A program made the position numbers and the translations under genes. Below, piece after piece: positions 1 to 6,235 of a stretch of DNA of 11,896 nt; the first letter of the stretch is position 1; each line of letters begins with the position of its first letter. The notes below the pieces were generated by a model that did no database searches, was not told the DNA's origin, and saw only the letters and a program-made list of their open reading frames with translations. The stretch is from an uncultured Alphaproteobacteria bacterium (GTDB taxonomy: Bacteria > Pseudomonadota > Alphaproteobacteria > RF32 > CAG-239): NCBI GenBank assembly GCA_946618745.1, contig CAMOLN010000010.1, positions 1 through 11,896 of the forward strand, in the 5' to 3' direction.

Positions 1-722
1 TTATAAACCGAATCTTTTTTGCTGTTAACACAGCTGAGTGCCAAATGTATTGCCTTAAAAGCTTCATCTTGAATTTTATAGTGTTGTAAATTAGCCTGTT
101 CTTCAAGATAAATTTCATTAACAATATTATTAAAATAACAGGATTTTAATTCTCCCGCATAATCAAAATATTCGATTATTTCGGCTTGAGCTTCTTTTTC
201 TAAAATAACCAAGTTACGCAAATTTTGCATTAAAAGCAAACCGTCGGCCTCGGTATGATAAATTAAAACAATCGGTTTATCTGGTTTAAATCCTTCCGGA
301 ATATGTATATAAATTCCTTCATTTAAATAAAAGGCATTCAGCGCCGCAAAAGGATGCCGATTAATATCAGCCAAATTGCCGATATTTTTTCTTATATCGG
401 GATGCAACATAATTGCTTCGATTAATGGCATTATTTCAATATCATTAGGAAAATTCGAAAATCTCGGAGCAAAAACTCCGTTTACGAAACACACTTTATA
501 ACAGTCAAAAGGAATATTGGCTTGATAATTTGTTTCAGAAGAGTTGTTTGAACAAACAAAATCTCCTTCTAAAAACATATTCGGTTTAGTGTATTTCCAC
601 GCTTCAACCTTTGCATTAGGCACTCCTGTTTGAGAGAAAACAAGCTTTCCCTGTTGCCTGAAATCATGCAACCAGGGAATATTATCTCCCAGTAAATCAA
701 CTTCTTTTAACAGCTGAGTCAT
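1..722 (-). CDS. sufD: SufD, Fe-S cluster assembly scaffold subunit (partial, C-terminus off the left edge)
   Basis: An open frame runs leftward from an ATG at 722-720 to the window edge without a stop, giving 240 complete codons. The translation starts MTQLLKEVDL and carries SufD hallmarks: EAWKYT at about residues 40-45, an FVNGVFAPRFS segment, and HPFAALNAFYLNEGIYIHIP followed by KPIVLIYH, the entry into the beta-helix core. SufD pairs with SufB in the cytoplasmic SufBC2D complex that builds Fe-S clusters and is linked to iron acquisition for the cluster. The C-terminal cysteine/histidine region that matters at the SufB-SufD interface lies outside the window and cannot be judged. The start codon overlaps the sufC stop in an ATGA arrangement, which supports both this start and translational coupling. 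Full-length relatives are usually around 400 residues or more, so nearly half is missing. Confidence 0.93.
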   Translation of the reverse strand, partial: MTQLLKEVDLLGDNIPWLHDFRQQGKLVFSQTGVPNAKVEAWKYTKPNMFLEGDFVCSNNSSETNYQANIPFDCYKVCFVNGVFAPRFSNFPNDIEIMPLIEAIMLHPDIRKNIGNLADINRHPFAALNAFYLNEGIYIHIPEGFKPDKPIVLIYHTEADGLLLMQNLRNLVILEKEAQAEIIEYFDYAGELKSCYFNNIVNEIYLEEQANLQHYKIQDEAFKAIHLALSCVNSKKDSVY

Positions 723-1480
723 GCTTGTTCTTTCACAAATTCCGAATAACCGGTTCGTTCGAGTTCTTCTGCCAAATCTTTATTTCCGGTTTTTACTATT
801 TTTCCGCCGGCATAAACATGAACATAGTCAGGAACTATATAATTAAGCAAACGTTGATAGTGAGTAATAACTAAAAGACCGGTTTTATCGTTGCGGCAAG
901 CATTGACTCCTTCGCCGATAATTCTCATTGCATCAATATCAACTCCGGAATCGGCTTCGTCTAAGATTGCCAAGTCAGGGCGTAATATAGCCATTTGCAA
1001 AGTTTCCAGCCTTTTAGCTTCACCGCCGGAAAAACCAACATTTATTGAGCGTTTCAGCATATCCGGACCCAAATTAAGTTTTCTTCCTTCTTCACGCAAT
1101 AGCTTTACAAACTCCACGGTATCCATTTCTTTTTCACCGCGATAAGCTCTGATACTGTTTAAGGCATGTTTCAAAAAAGGAGTAATTGAAACGCCCGGAA
1201 TTTCTACCGGTTTTTGCATTGATAAAAACAATCCTTCGCGTGCTCTTTCTTCCACCGACATCTTTAGCAAATCTTTGCCCTTAAAAGTAATTTTTCCCGA
1301 AGATACGTAATATTCCGGTTTTCCGCATAATATATTGGATAAAGTCGATTTACCGGCTCCGTTAGGCCCCATAATTGCATGAACCTCACCTTCGTTAATG
1401 GTTAGATTAAAACCTTTGATAATTTCTTTTCCGGCAACCCCGCCGTATAAATCTTCAATTTCCAGTAATGGTGTGGTCAT
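719..1480 (-). CDS. sufC: SufC, ABC-type ATPase of the SUF Fe-S assembly complex
   Basis: A 253-residue soluble ABC ATPase, the usual SufC length. It hydrolyses ATP to drive conformational change of the SufB-SufD scaffold during Fe-S cluster assembly in the cytoplasm. Visible motifs in order: Walker A GPNGAGKS at residues 38-45, Q-loop glutamine at Q89 in SMQKP, signature FSGGEAKR at 150-157, Walker B LAILDEAD at 170-177 running into SGVDIDA, and switch histidine H207 in ITHYQR. The SGxDIDA segment after Walker B and the FSGGE signature are typical of SufC rather than of transporter ATPases. The ATG at 1480-1478 overlaps the stop of the upstream pyrophosphohydrolase gene by four bases, and its own stop overlaps the sufD start by four. 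Family E-x-DSG-L residues appear here as A176 and V180, conservative changes that should not affect catalysis. Confidence 0.97.
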   Translation of the reverse strand: MTTPLLEIEDLYGGVAGKEIIKGFNLTINEGEVHAIMGPNGAGKSTLSNILCGKPEYYVSSGKITFKGKDLLKMSVEERAREGLFLSMQKPVEIPGVSITPFLKHALNSIRAYRGEKEMDTVEFVKLLREEGRKLNLGPDMLKRSINVGFSGGEAKRLETLQMAILRPDLAILDEADSGVDIDAMRIIGEGVNACRNDKTGLLVITHYQRLLNYIVPDYVHVYAGGKIVKTGNKDLAEELERTGYSEFVKEQA

Positions 1481-1752
1481 TTTTGCGCACTCCAGTCATC
1501 TAATCTTTTATCGATTTTTTTCAGCTTTTCTTTTTTATAAGCATCAACTTGACTATGAATATCATAGCAATACTTTAATTGCTCCAACATAATTTCTACA
1601 TCGGCCGTTTCTTCTATTAATTCGGCAATATTGTCTTTATGGCGATTAATGTTTTTTAGAATCTCTTTGGTTAACTCGCTCATTTCTTCAATAACTTGCA
1701 ACATTTGCGGCTCTTTACCCCAAGTTTTTAAAGCTCTTTGATAAGTATTCAT
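1477..1752 (-). CDS. Small MazG-like nucleoside triphosphate pyrophosphohydrolase embedded in the suf operon
   Basis: A 91-residue, probably all-helical protein. It contains the MazG-type metal-binding signature: E22-E23-x-x-E26 (in VIEEMSEL) and, 21 residues further on, E48-x-x-D51 (in EETADVEIML). In this superfamily these acidic residues bind Mg2+ and the protein splits nucleoside triphosphates into a monophosphate and pyrophosphate. The short form with a WGKEPQ-like lead-in and EIMLEQLKYCYD tail resembles phage and Firmicute MazG-like proteins more than full-length MazG (recollection, not a search). The real substrate is unknown. The gene sits between sufB and sufC: its ATG shares one base with the sufB stop, and its stop overlaps the sufC start by four bases. 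It must therefore be co-transcribed with sufB and sufC and is probably translationally coupled. It is not a standard SUF component. No frameshift or missing key residue is seen. Confidence 0.85.
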   Translation of the reverse strand: MNTYQRALKTWGKEPQMLQVIEEMSELTKEILKNINRHKDNIAELIEETADVEIMLEQLKYCYDIHSQVDAYKKEKLKKIDKRLDDWSAQK

Positions 1753-3206
1753 TACCCGATACTCCCTTCCAAACTTATATTAATCAATTTTGCAGCTTCT
1801 ATGGCAAATTCCATTGGTAATTGTTGCATAACCTCTTTACAAAATCCGTTTACAATCAAGCTGACCGATTCTTCTTCCGATATACCGCGTTGACGGCAAT
1901 AAAATAATTGTTCATCAGATATTTTAGAAGTTGTTGCTTCATGCTCCAATTGCGCGGTTTTGCAGCGGCTTTCTATATAAGGCACGGTGTGTGAACCACA
2001 GGTCGTCCCGATTAATAAGCTGTCGCACCTAGTATAATTACGGGATTTTTCTGCCCCGGGAGCAATTTTAACTAATCCGCGATAGGTCTGATTGGAAAAT
2101 CCGGCAGAAATTCCTTTAGATATGATCCGCGACGAGGTATTTTTGCCGATGTGAATCATCTTAGTTCCGGTATCGGCTTGTTGACGGTTATTAGTCAATG
2201 CTACCGAATAAAATTCACCATGAGAATTATCTCCTTGTAATATACACGAAGGATATTTCCATGTAACTGCCGAACCTGTTTCTACTTGTGTCCACGACAT
2301 TTTTGCATTAACTCCGCGACAAGCCGCACGTTTGGTAACAAAATTATAAACTCCGCCTTTACCGTCCTTATCGCCCGGATACCAGTTTTGTACCGTTGAA
2401 TATTTTACTTCGGCATTATTCATCACCACAATTTCTACAATTGCCGCGTGTAATTGATTTTCATCACGTTGCGGAGCTGTGCAACCTTCTAAATAAGAAA
2501 CATAACTGTCATCATCGGCAATAATCAAAGTTCTTTCGAATTGTCCGGTATTACGGCTGTTTATTCTGAAATAGGTCGATAACTCCATCGGGCAACGCAC
2601 GCCCTTGGGAATATAAACAAAAGTACCATCCGTAAATACGGCTGAATTAAGGCAAGCAAAAAAATTATCCGTATAAGGCACTACTGATCCCAAATATTTC
2701 TGCACTAATTCAGGATATTCTTTTACTGCTTCCGAAATTGAGCAGAAAATAATTCCTTTTTCGCGTAATTGAGCCTGATAGGTGGTTGCCACTGATACAC
2801 TGTCAAAAACCGCATCAACTGCTACAACTCCGGCTAAAATTTTTTGCTCTTGTAAGGGAATTCCTAGCTTTTCATAAGTCTTAAGCAGTTTTTCATCAAC
2901 TTCATCTAAACTTTTGGGGGCATTTTTTTGTTTTGGCGCCGAGTAATAAGATAATGCCTGATAATCTATCGGATCATAACTCAACTTAGCCCAAGCCGGT
3001 TCATGCATATTTTGCCAAAATTCAAAAGCTTGCAAGCGTTTTTGCAATAACCATTCCGGCTCTTCTTTTTTCTTTGATATAAGCCGAATTATCTCGCTGT
3101 TTAATCCCAAAGGGACAGTATCGGCTTCAATCTCGGTAACAAAGCCGTATTTATACTTATCGCCGCTTTCATCGGTTATTTCAATATTATTCTTTGCATC
3201 AGTCAT
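1752..3206 (-). CDS. sufB: SufB, Fe-S cluster scaffold protein
   Basis: A complete 484-residue SufB, close to the roughly 495 residues of the E. coli protein. It forms the SufBC2D scaffold on which nascent Fe-S clusters assemble in the cytoplasm. The C-terminal half is highly typical: [46 protein letters not shown] and IVNGFC. Counting from the C-terminus, C394 in TRCDSLLIG matches the essential E. coli C405, and the EHE at 421-423 matches E. coli E432-H433-E434, residues implicated in persulfide transfer and cluster assembly. The N-terminal segment with FRxW-like helices ([15 protein letters not shown]) is also SufB-like. It is the first gene of the leftward operon. No clear Shine-Dalgarno is visible before the ATG at 3206-3204, but the start gives the expected family length. 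No iscR/sufR regulator gene lies upstream in the window. Confidence 0.97.
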   Translation of the reverse strand: MTDAKNNIEITDESGDKYKYGFVTEIEADTVPLGLNSEIIRLISKKKEEPEWLLQKRLQAFEFWQNMHEPAWAKLSYDPIDYQALSYYSAPKQKNAPKSLDEVDEKLLKTYEKLGIPLQEQKILAGVVAVDAVFDSVSVATTYQAQLREKGIIFCSISEAVKEYPELVQKYLGSVVPYTDNFFACLNSAVFTDGTFVYIPKGVRCPMELSTYFRINSRNTGQFERTLIIADDDSYVSYLEGCTAPQRDENQLHAAIVEIVVMNNAEVKYSTVQNWYPGDKDGKGGVYNFVTKRAACRGVNAKMSWTQVETGSAVTWKYPSCILQGDNSHGEFYSVALTNNRQQADTGTKMIHIGKNTSSRIISKGISAGFSNQTYRGLVKIAPGAEKSRNYTRCDSLLIGTTCGSHTVPYIESRCKTAQLEHEATTSKISDEQLFYCRQRGISEEESVSLIVNGFCKEVMQQLPMEFAIEAAKLINISLEGSIG

Positions 3207-3229
3207 GTAATGGAAATTAGTTTCTTTTT

Positions 3230-3257
3230 TTTATAAAATCAACTTATATTTATGCAA
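3230..3257 (-). promoter_or_regulatory. Candidate promoter for the suf operon
   Basis: On the minus strand a TTGCAT (3257-3252) is followed, after 16 bases, by TATAAA (3235-3230), about 24 bases upstream of the sufB ATG. This is a plausible sigma-70-type match in an AT-rich gap, and would give a leader of under 20 bases. I see no clear Fe-S regulator site. Low confidence because AT-rich DNA yields such matches by chance. Confidence 0.35.
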
Positions 3258-3281
3258 ATTTAGAAAATATTAAGCCTTAAT

Positions 3282-3297
3282 GGCATATTATAATGCC
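3282..3297 (+). promoter_or_regulatory. Perfect -10 hexamer inside an inverted repeat upstream of the NlpD-like gene
   Basis: GGCAT (3282-3286) and ATGCC (3293-3297) form an interrupted palindrome with a six-base spacer. A consensus TATAAT lies at 3289-3294, 26 bases before the ATG at 3321. No good -35 is seen at the usual spacing. The overlap of inverted repeat and -10 suggests a repressor or activator site in the divergent region, but this is inference. Confidence 0.4.
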
Positions 3298-3320
3298 GGA
3301 TTGGTTTATATGGAGTATTA

Positions 3321-4220
3321 ATGCGTATCAGAGTTTTATTGCTTTTTATAATAGTTATGCTGCTCGGTGCCTGTTCCGGAGACATCGGAATTTTCGGTTA
3401 TACACTTTGGGGCGGGCAAAGTTATTATCGTAATACTTCCAGTGTAGTGGTTAAGAAAGGGGACACACTGTATAGCATAGCCAATCGTTATGACGTCGCT
3501 TTACGTAGTCTTATTGAGATAAACAAATTGCAACCGCCTTATCTTTTGCGAGTCGGTCAAATTTTACGACTGCCTGCAGCCAAGTATCATATAGTTTCAA
3601 AAGGCGATACTCTCTACAATATCTCCAAACGTTACAATGTCGATATGCCGAAACTCAGCGCCGAAAACCATTTAAGTGCACCCTATATCCTTAAACTGGG
3701 GCAAAAACTGACTATTCCCGATAGCTTATATACTAAAACAAATTCCTCAACTTCGGTTCGCGCCGATTCTGCTAACAACAACGCCAATAAGAAAAGTTCA
3801 TCTGCTAAGACTCAATATACCTACACGCAACCATCGCTTAATCGTAAACAGAAATTTGCTTGGCCGGTAAAAGGCAATGTAATTATGGGATTTGGTCCTA
3901 TTGCCAAAGGACGTCATAATGACGGAATCAATATCAAGGCTGCTGCCGGAACTCCGGTTAAGGCAGCCGATTCCGGTACGGTTGCTTATGCAGGGAATGA
4001 ATTAAAAGGGTTTGGTAATTTGATATTGATTAAACATGATGATGGTTGGGTAACTGCTTATGCACATAATCAGCTGCTTAAAGTTAAAAAAGGTCAGAAG
4101 GTTAAACGTGGCGAACAAATTGCTACAGTCGGTTCCACCGGAGGAGTAGGGACACCGCAACTTCATTTTGAAACCCGTGCCGGCAAAAAAGCCCTTAATC
4201 CGCGAAATTATTTACAATAA
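3321..4220 (+). CDS. nlpD: NlpD-like lipoprotein: two LysM domains plus degenerate LytM (M23) domain
   Basis: A 299-residue envelope protein. The N-terminus is a lipoprotein signal with lipobox LLGAC, so C18 is the likely lipidated residue. Two LysM peptidoglycan-binding domains follow (about 42-85 and 89-132, each with KGDTLY...I), then a low-complexity Ser/Asn linker (about 135-175) and a C-terminal LytM domain (about 180-299). In the LytM domain the canonical HxGxD reads N200-D-G-I-N204 and the HxH reads Q280-L-H282; only H249 (AYAHN) and H282 remain. This degeneracy, together with AYAGNELKGFGNLILIKH, AYAHN and LNPRNYL, resembles E. coli NlpD, which activates a cell-wall amidase during division rather than cutting peptidoglycan itself. 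GGAG at 3312-3315 supports this start. A gene of this type directly before yajC-secDF is common in alphaproteobacteria. Confidence 0.88.
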   Translation: MRIRVLLLFIIVMLLGACSGDIGIFGYTLWGGQSYYRNTSSVVVKKGDTLYSIANRYDVALRSLIEINKLQPPYLLRVGQILRLPAAKYHIVSKGDTLYNISKRYNVDMPKLSAENHLSAPYILKLGQKLTIPDSLYTKTNSSTSVRADSANNNANKKSSSAKTQYTYTQPSLNRKQKFAWPVKGNVIMGFGPIAKGRHNDGINIKAAAGTPVKAADSGTVAYAGNELKGFGNLILIKHDDGWVTAYAHNQLLKVKKGQKVKRGEQIATVGSTGGVGTPQLHFETRAGKKALNPRNYLQ

Positions 4221-4257
4221 AACATCATTTTTAGCTTTATCTATGACAAAAAACTCC

Positions 4258-4284
4258 TTGACTTTTGTCTAAAGGGAGTATAAT
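4258..4284 (+). promoter_or_regulatory. Candidate promoter of the lectin-like hypothetical gene
   Basis: TTGACT (4258-4263) and a consensus TATAAT (4279-4284) are separated by 15 bases, a little short of the optimum. Transcription would start near 4291, about 35 bases before the preferred ATG at 4326. A 7-bp inverted repeat, GACAAAA (4245-4251) with TTTTGTC (4263-4269), overlaps the -35 region and could be a weak nlpD terminator or an operator. This gene therefore seems to have its own transcription signal. Confidence 0.5.
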
Positions 4285-4325
4285 GATAACGATAAGTTAA
4301 CCAATCATAGATGAGGAAAAAGAAA

Positions 4326-5327
4326 ATGAACTTGGACTTTACGTTTTTGAAGGAAGATCAGATATGGGGCGATGATGCCCTGGATGTCATGAAACGTTAT
4401 GGTGTGAGAGTTGCGCCAACGGATCTGACAGTCATATTGGGTGGTGATATGACCGGTGGTGGTGATCGTACTTCTGAAGATGATCTAACTTGTGCCTCTT
4501 GGTCCGCGTCTTCAAATAATTATAATAACGTGCGTTGCGTTAGCTGTGAGGGCGATAAGGACTGGTTTAGCACTAATTCACGTATCGTCCCGGCGCGCCC
4601 CGCTTTGCTGCAAAAGGAGGCAGCTAAAATCAGCCCGAGCATTGCTCGGGCTATCGCTGGAATCCGCGTAGCGGAATATGGGGAATACCCGCAAACGGTC
4701 GCCGATGAACGCACCAGCGAAAGATTAGAAAGATTACATTCATCAAGATCTCTCCGTCCGACCGGAAAAAATTACACATTTGATTCAGTTGGTTTAACCG
4801 ATTATGATACGCCTTTTAAGGCCACATCTTACCCAGAATATGAAATGGATGGCAAAAGGTACATCCGCGTTCCCGGACGGCCTGCTGACAGCGATAGCAA
4901 GCTATCCACAGGGGAACAGGTAAAGGAAGGGAAACCCTATTGGGTTGAGGTCCAACCGATAGAATGGCTGATGGACAGAAGCGGCACAATGGTCGCCAAA
5001 AAATGCTTGTTCGCCGGTATTCAATTTGATACAAAAGACTCATATGATGGTGACTTTTCCAAAACGTCCATGAAGCGTTATTTGGACACTTATTTTGCCA
5101 AAGAAATGGAGCCTTTAGAACGCAGGGATATAAGAGAAAACACCTCGGAAAAGACAGATGATGCCGCAACGAAAAAATTAAAAAATTTAAAAATGAAAAT
5201 GTTGCGCATTATTGCCGCTGAAAATGTATCGCCCAAGAAAGGTGTGATAAATCGCAAACGTTCAGATGCCGAGAAGCAAGTCATTAAAGCAGTATTGGAT
5301 AGCATAATGAAAGGCATCGGAAAGTAA
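4326..5327 (+). CDS. Uncharacterised protein with a C-type-lectin-like, DGR-variable-region-like segment
   Basis: A 333-residue protein of unknown function. An in-frame ATG at 4311 would add MRKKK, but GAGGAAAAAG at 4313-4322 is an excellent ribosome site for the ATG at 4326, so I prefer the latter. There is no signal peptide or membrane segment. Regions: N-terminal MNLDFTFLKEDQIWG with LTVILGGDM (1-42); a Ser/Asn-rich segment SWSASSNNYNNVRCV ... STNSRIVPARPALL (58-95) with the closing (V/A)RPAL pattern seen in lectin-fold variable domains; EYGEYPQ at 117-123; YTFDSVGLTDYDTPF from 150; DGKRYIRV; WVEVQPIEWL at 206-215; a GDFSKTSMKRYLDTYFAKE helix; and a Lys-rich C-terminus. The EYGEYPQ/YTFDSV/WVEVxPIxWL pattern matches, from memory, a multicopy family in gut bacteria that has no assigned role. 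The gene is richer in GC than its neighbours and interrupts nlpD-yajC, suggesting acquisition. Function as a binding or display protein is inference. Confidence 0.75.
   Translation: MNLDFTFLKEDQIWGDDALDVMKRYGVRVAPTDLTVILGGDMTGGGDRTSEDDLTCASWSASSNNYNNVRCVSCEGDKDWFSTNSRIVPARPALLQKEAAKISPSIARAIAGIRVAEYGEYPQTVADERTSERLERLHSSRSLRPTGKNYTFDSVGLTDYDTPFKATSYPEYEMDGKRYIRVPGRPADSDSKLSTGEQVKEGKPYWVEVQPIEWLMDRSGTMVAKKCLFAGIQFDTKDSYDGDFSKTSMKRYLDTYFAKEMEPLERRDIRENTSEKTDDAATKKLKNLKMKMLRIIAAENVSPKKGVINRKRSDAEKQVIKAVLDSIMKGIGK
4497..4610 (+). other. Candidate DGR-type variable region with GC-rich 3' end
   Basis: This stretch encodes SWSASSNNYNNV through VPARPALL. It contains runs of Asn/Tyr/Ser/Cys/Asp codons of the NAY/RGY type that adenine mutagenesis of AAY codons produces, and ends in a GC-rich block (about 4587-4610) in the place where a DGR initiation-of-mutagenic-homing sequence would sit. 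No template repeat or reverse transcriptase is in the window, so this is resemblance only. Confidence 0.4.
4632..4652. repeat. Perfect 9-bp GC-rich hairpin within the coding sequence
   Basis: AGCCCGAGC (4632-4640), loop ATT, GCTCGGGCT (4644-4652). The stem is perfect and starts 21 bases after the GC-rich end of the putative variable region. A second small hairpin, TCCGC-GTA-GCGGA, follows at 4663-4675. In characterised DGRs a GC-rich DNA hairpin or cruciform just downstream of the variable region aids retrohoming; the position and size here fit, although the loop is three rather than four bases. Confidence 0.7.
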
Positions 5328-5430
5328 TCCTATTTTTCTGAGGCAATTTGCGAAATTTCGTTTAGGGGATGACAATAAATATACGTTGTCGACATTGTTA
5401 TTTATATCGTCATTATGGAAACGATCTTTC
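5328..5430. other. Intergenic DNA after the lectin-like gene, no gene seen
   Basis: About 100 bases of non-coding AT-rich sequence. It contains a 10-bp perfect palindrome, CGAAATTTCG (5351-5360), without a loop or following T-run, so it is not a convincing terminator. No ORF or RNA gene is recognised. Confidence 0.5.
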
Positions 5431-5636
5431 TTTTCTTTTGATGTAATGCTCGGACTTGCGAGCCTAAGCGAAAAAGTTTTTGTGTTTTGTATCAGCCGCG
5501 ATTGACAAATTCCGCCGCATGTCTGAGTGGGCGCGTTAAGTCGCCCGCGAGTTCGGCGGAGGCTGTGAAAAAACACAAAAAACGCGAAGGCGAACAGTCC
5601 GATGGTTTTTGGTTACTTTTTGCCATCAAAAAGTAA
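5431..5636. repeat. Long nested imperfect palindrome, probable dispersed (MITE/BIME-like) element
   Basis: Several arms pair in nested order: TTTTGATG (5436-5443) with CATCAAAA (5624-5631); TCGGACT (5450-5456) with AGTCCGA (5596-5602); a perfect 12-bp pair TTTTTGTGTTTT (5477-5488) with AAAACACAAAAA (5570-5581); CAGCC (5493-5497) with GGCTG (5561-5565); TCCGCCG (5511-5517) with CGGCGGA (5554-5560); and at the centre GGGCG (5529-5533) with CGCCC (5542-5546). At the right end a separate hairpin, TTACTTTTT (5613-5621) and AAAAAGTAA (5628-5636), is perfect over 9 bp. The GC-rich core in an AT-rich gap and the collinear nesting are what a mobile palindromic repeat would show. The motif around GGTTACTTTTTG and its complement resembles interspersed repeats of other proteobacteria (recollection). 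It does not encode a credible protein. Confidence 0.7.
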
Positions 5637-5775
5637 TATATAAACAATAATTAGCCGAGATTACCGCATCGTTGCACTTATTGCAATGATAATGGATATA
5701 ATCACGCTTCGCCGGCAATGATATTTTTTATTCAGACAAGACAATGTTTTTTTACCCTCTTATATAAAAAATAAC
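5637..5775. other. Intergenic DNA upstream of yajC with small repeats
   Basis: Non-coding. It holds a hairpin, ATCGTTGCA (5668-5676), loop of five, TGCAATGAT (5682-5690), with one G-T pair, and a 9-base direct repeat GCAATGATA at 5683-5691 and 5715-5723. I see no gene, tRNA or recognised riboswitch. Confidence 0.45.
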
Positions 5776-5804
5776 TTGTGAAATAATAAAAAATTTCCTA
5801 TATA
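5776..5804 (+). promoter_or_regulatory. Candidate promoter for yajC-secDF
   Basis: TTGTGA (5776-5781) and TATATA (5799-5804) are spaced by exactly 17 bases. Initiation near 5811 would leave a leader of about 50 bases before the ATG at 5862. The region is AT-rich, so the match is suggestive only. Confidence 0.4.
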
Positions 5805-5861
5805 TGCTTTAGAATTTATTTTACAATAAACCAAATTTTGTTTTTTATGGAGACATTAGAT

Positions 5862-6224
5862 ATGTTTATTAGTCAGGCATTTGCTCAAACAACTGCGGAG
5901 GCATCGTCTTCCGGCAGTCTTACCAGCATGATATTGCAGTTGGTTCTTATTTTTGCAATTTTTTATTTTTTGCTGATTCGTCCTCAGCAAAAACGTATTA
6001 AAGAACATGAAGCTAAAGTAAATGCATTGCGGCGAGGTGATGAAATAATAACCGGCGGTGGTGTAATAGCCAAAGTGGTTGATATTGATGATAATAACGA
6101 TGAATTAAAAGTCGAAATTGCTCCTGCGGTTGTTGTCAGAATTGCCCGTTCCACCGTGCGTGAAGTTTTAACCGAAGAGGTTAAGGCAGCTAATAACAAC
6201 AAAAAAAATCAGAATAAAAAATAG
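5862..6224 (+). CDS. yajC: YajC, accessory subunit of the Sec translocase
   Basis: A 120-residue single-span inner-membrane protein that associates with SecD-SecF and supports Sec-dependent export. The N-terminus MFISQAFAQ is typical of alphaproteobacterial YajC. One hydrophobic segment (about 22-39, LTSMILQLVLIFAIFYFLLI) is followed directly by the family motif RPQQKR (40-45), then the small cytoplasmic domain with RRGDEIITGGGVIAKV and VEIAPAVVVRIARSTV. The Lys/Asn-rich end is normal for the family. A TTG at 5838 in frame would add eight residues, but GGAG at 5849-5852, nine bases before the ATG at 5862, favours the shorter form. Its stop codon overlaps the secD ribosome site, so the genes are tightly linked. 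Confidence 0.95.
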   Translation: MFISQAFAQTTAEASSSGSLTSMILQLVLIFAIFYFLLIRPQQKRIKEHEAKVNALRRGDEIITGGGVIAKVVDIDDNNDELKVEIAPAVVVRIARSTVREVLTEEVKAANNNKKNQNKK

Positions 6225-6235
6225 GATGTTAAAAA

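Noticed and set aside
4245..4277. Inverted repeats after nlpD as an intrinsic terminator
   Set aside because: The stem GACAAAA/TTTTGTC is AT-rich and not followed by a T-run; it overlaps a better promoter match.
4816..5169. Minus-strand ORF of 117 codons inside the lectin-like gene
   Set aside because: Antisense shadow; composition (many Cys, Trp, His, Pro) is not protein-like, while the plus-strand frame has conserved-looking blocks.
5351..5360. Palindrome CGAAATTTCG after the lectin-like gene as terminator
   Set aside because: No loop and no T-tract; cannot form a useful RNA hairpin.
5262..5576. Minus-strand ORF of 104 codons over the end of the lectin-like gene and the palindromic repeat
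   Set aside because: It overlaps a well-supported gene on the other strand and runs through the repeat; no recognisable domain and no ribosome site.
5328..5861. DGR template repeat or structured RNA gene in the intergenic region
   Set aside because: No stretch resembling 4497-4610 was found there by eye, and no tRNA or known riboswitch pattern is visible.
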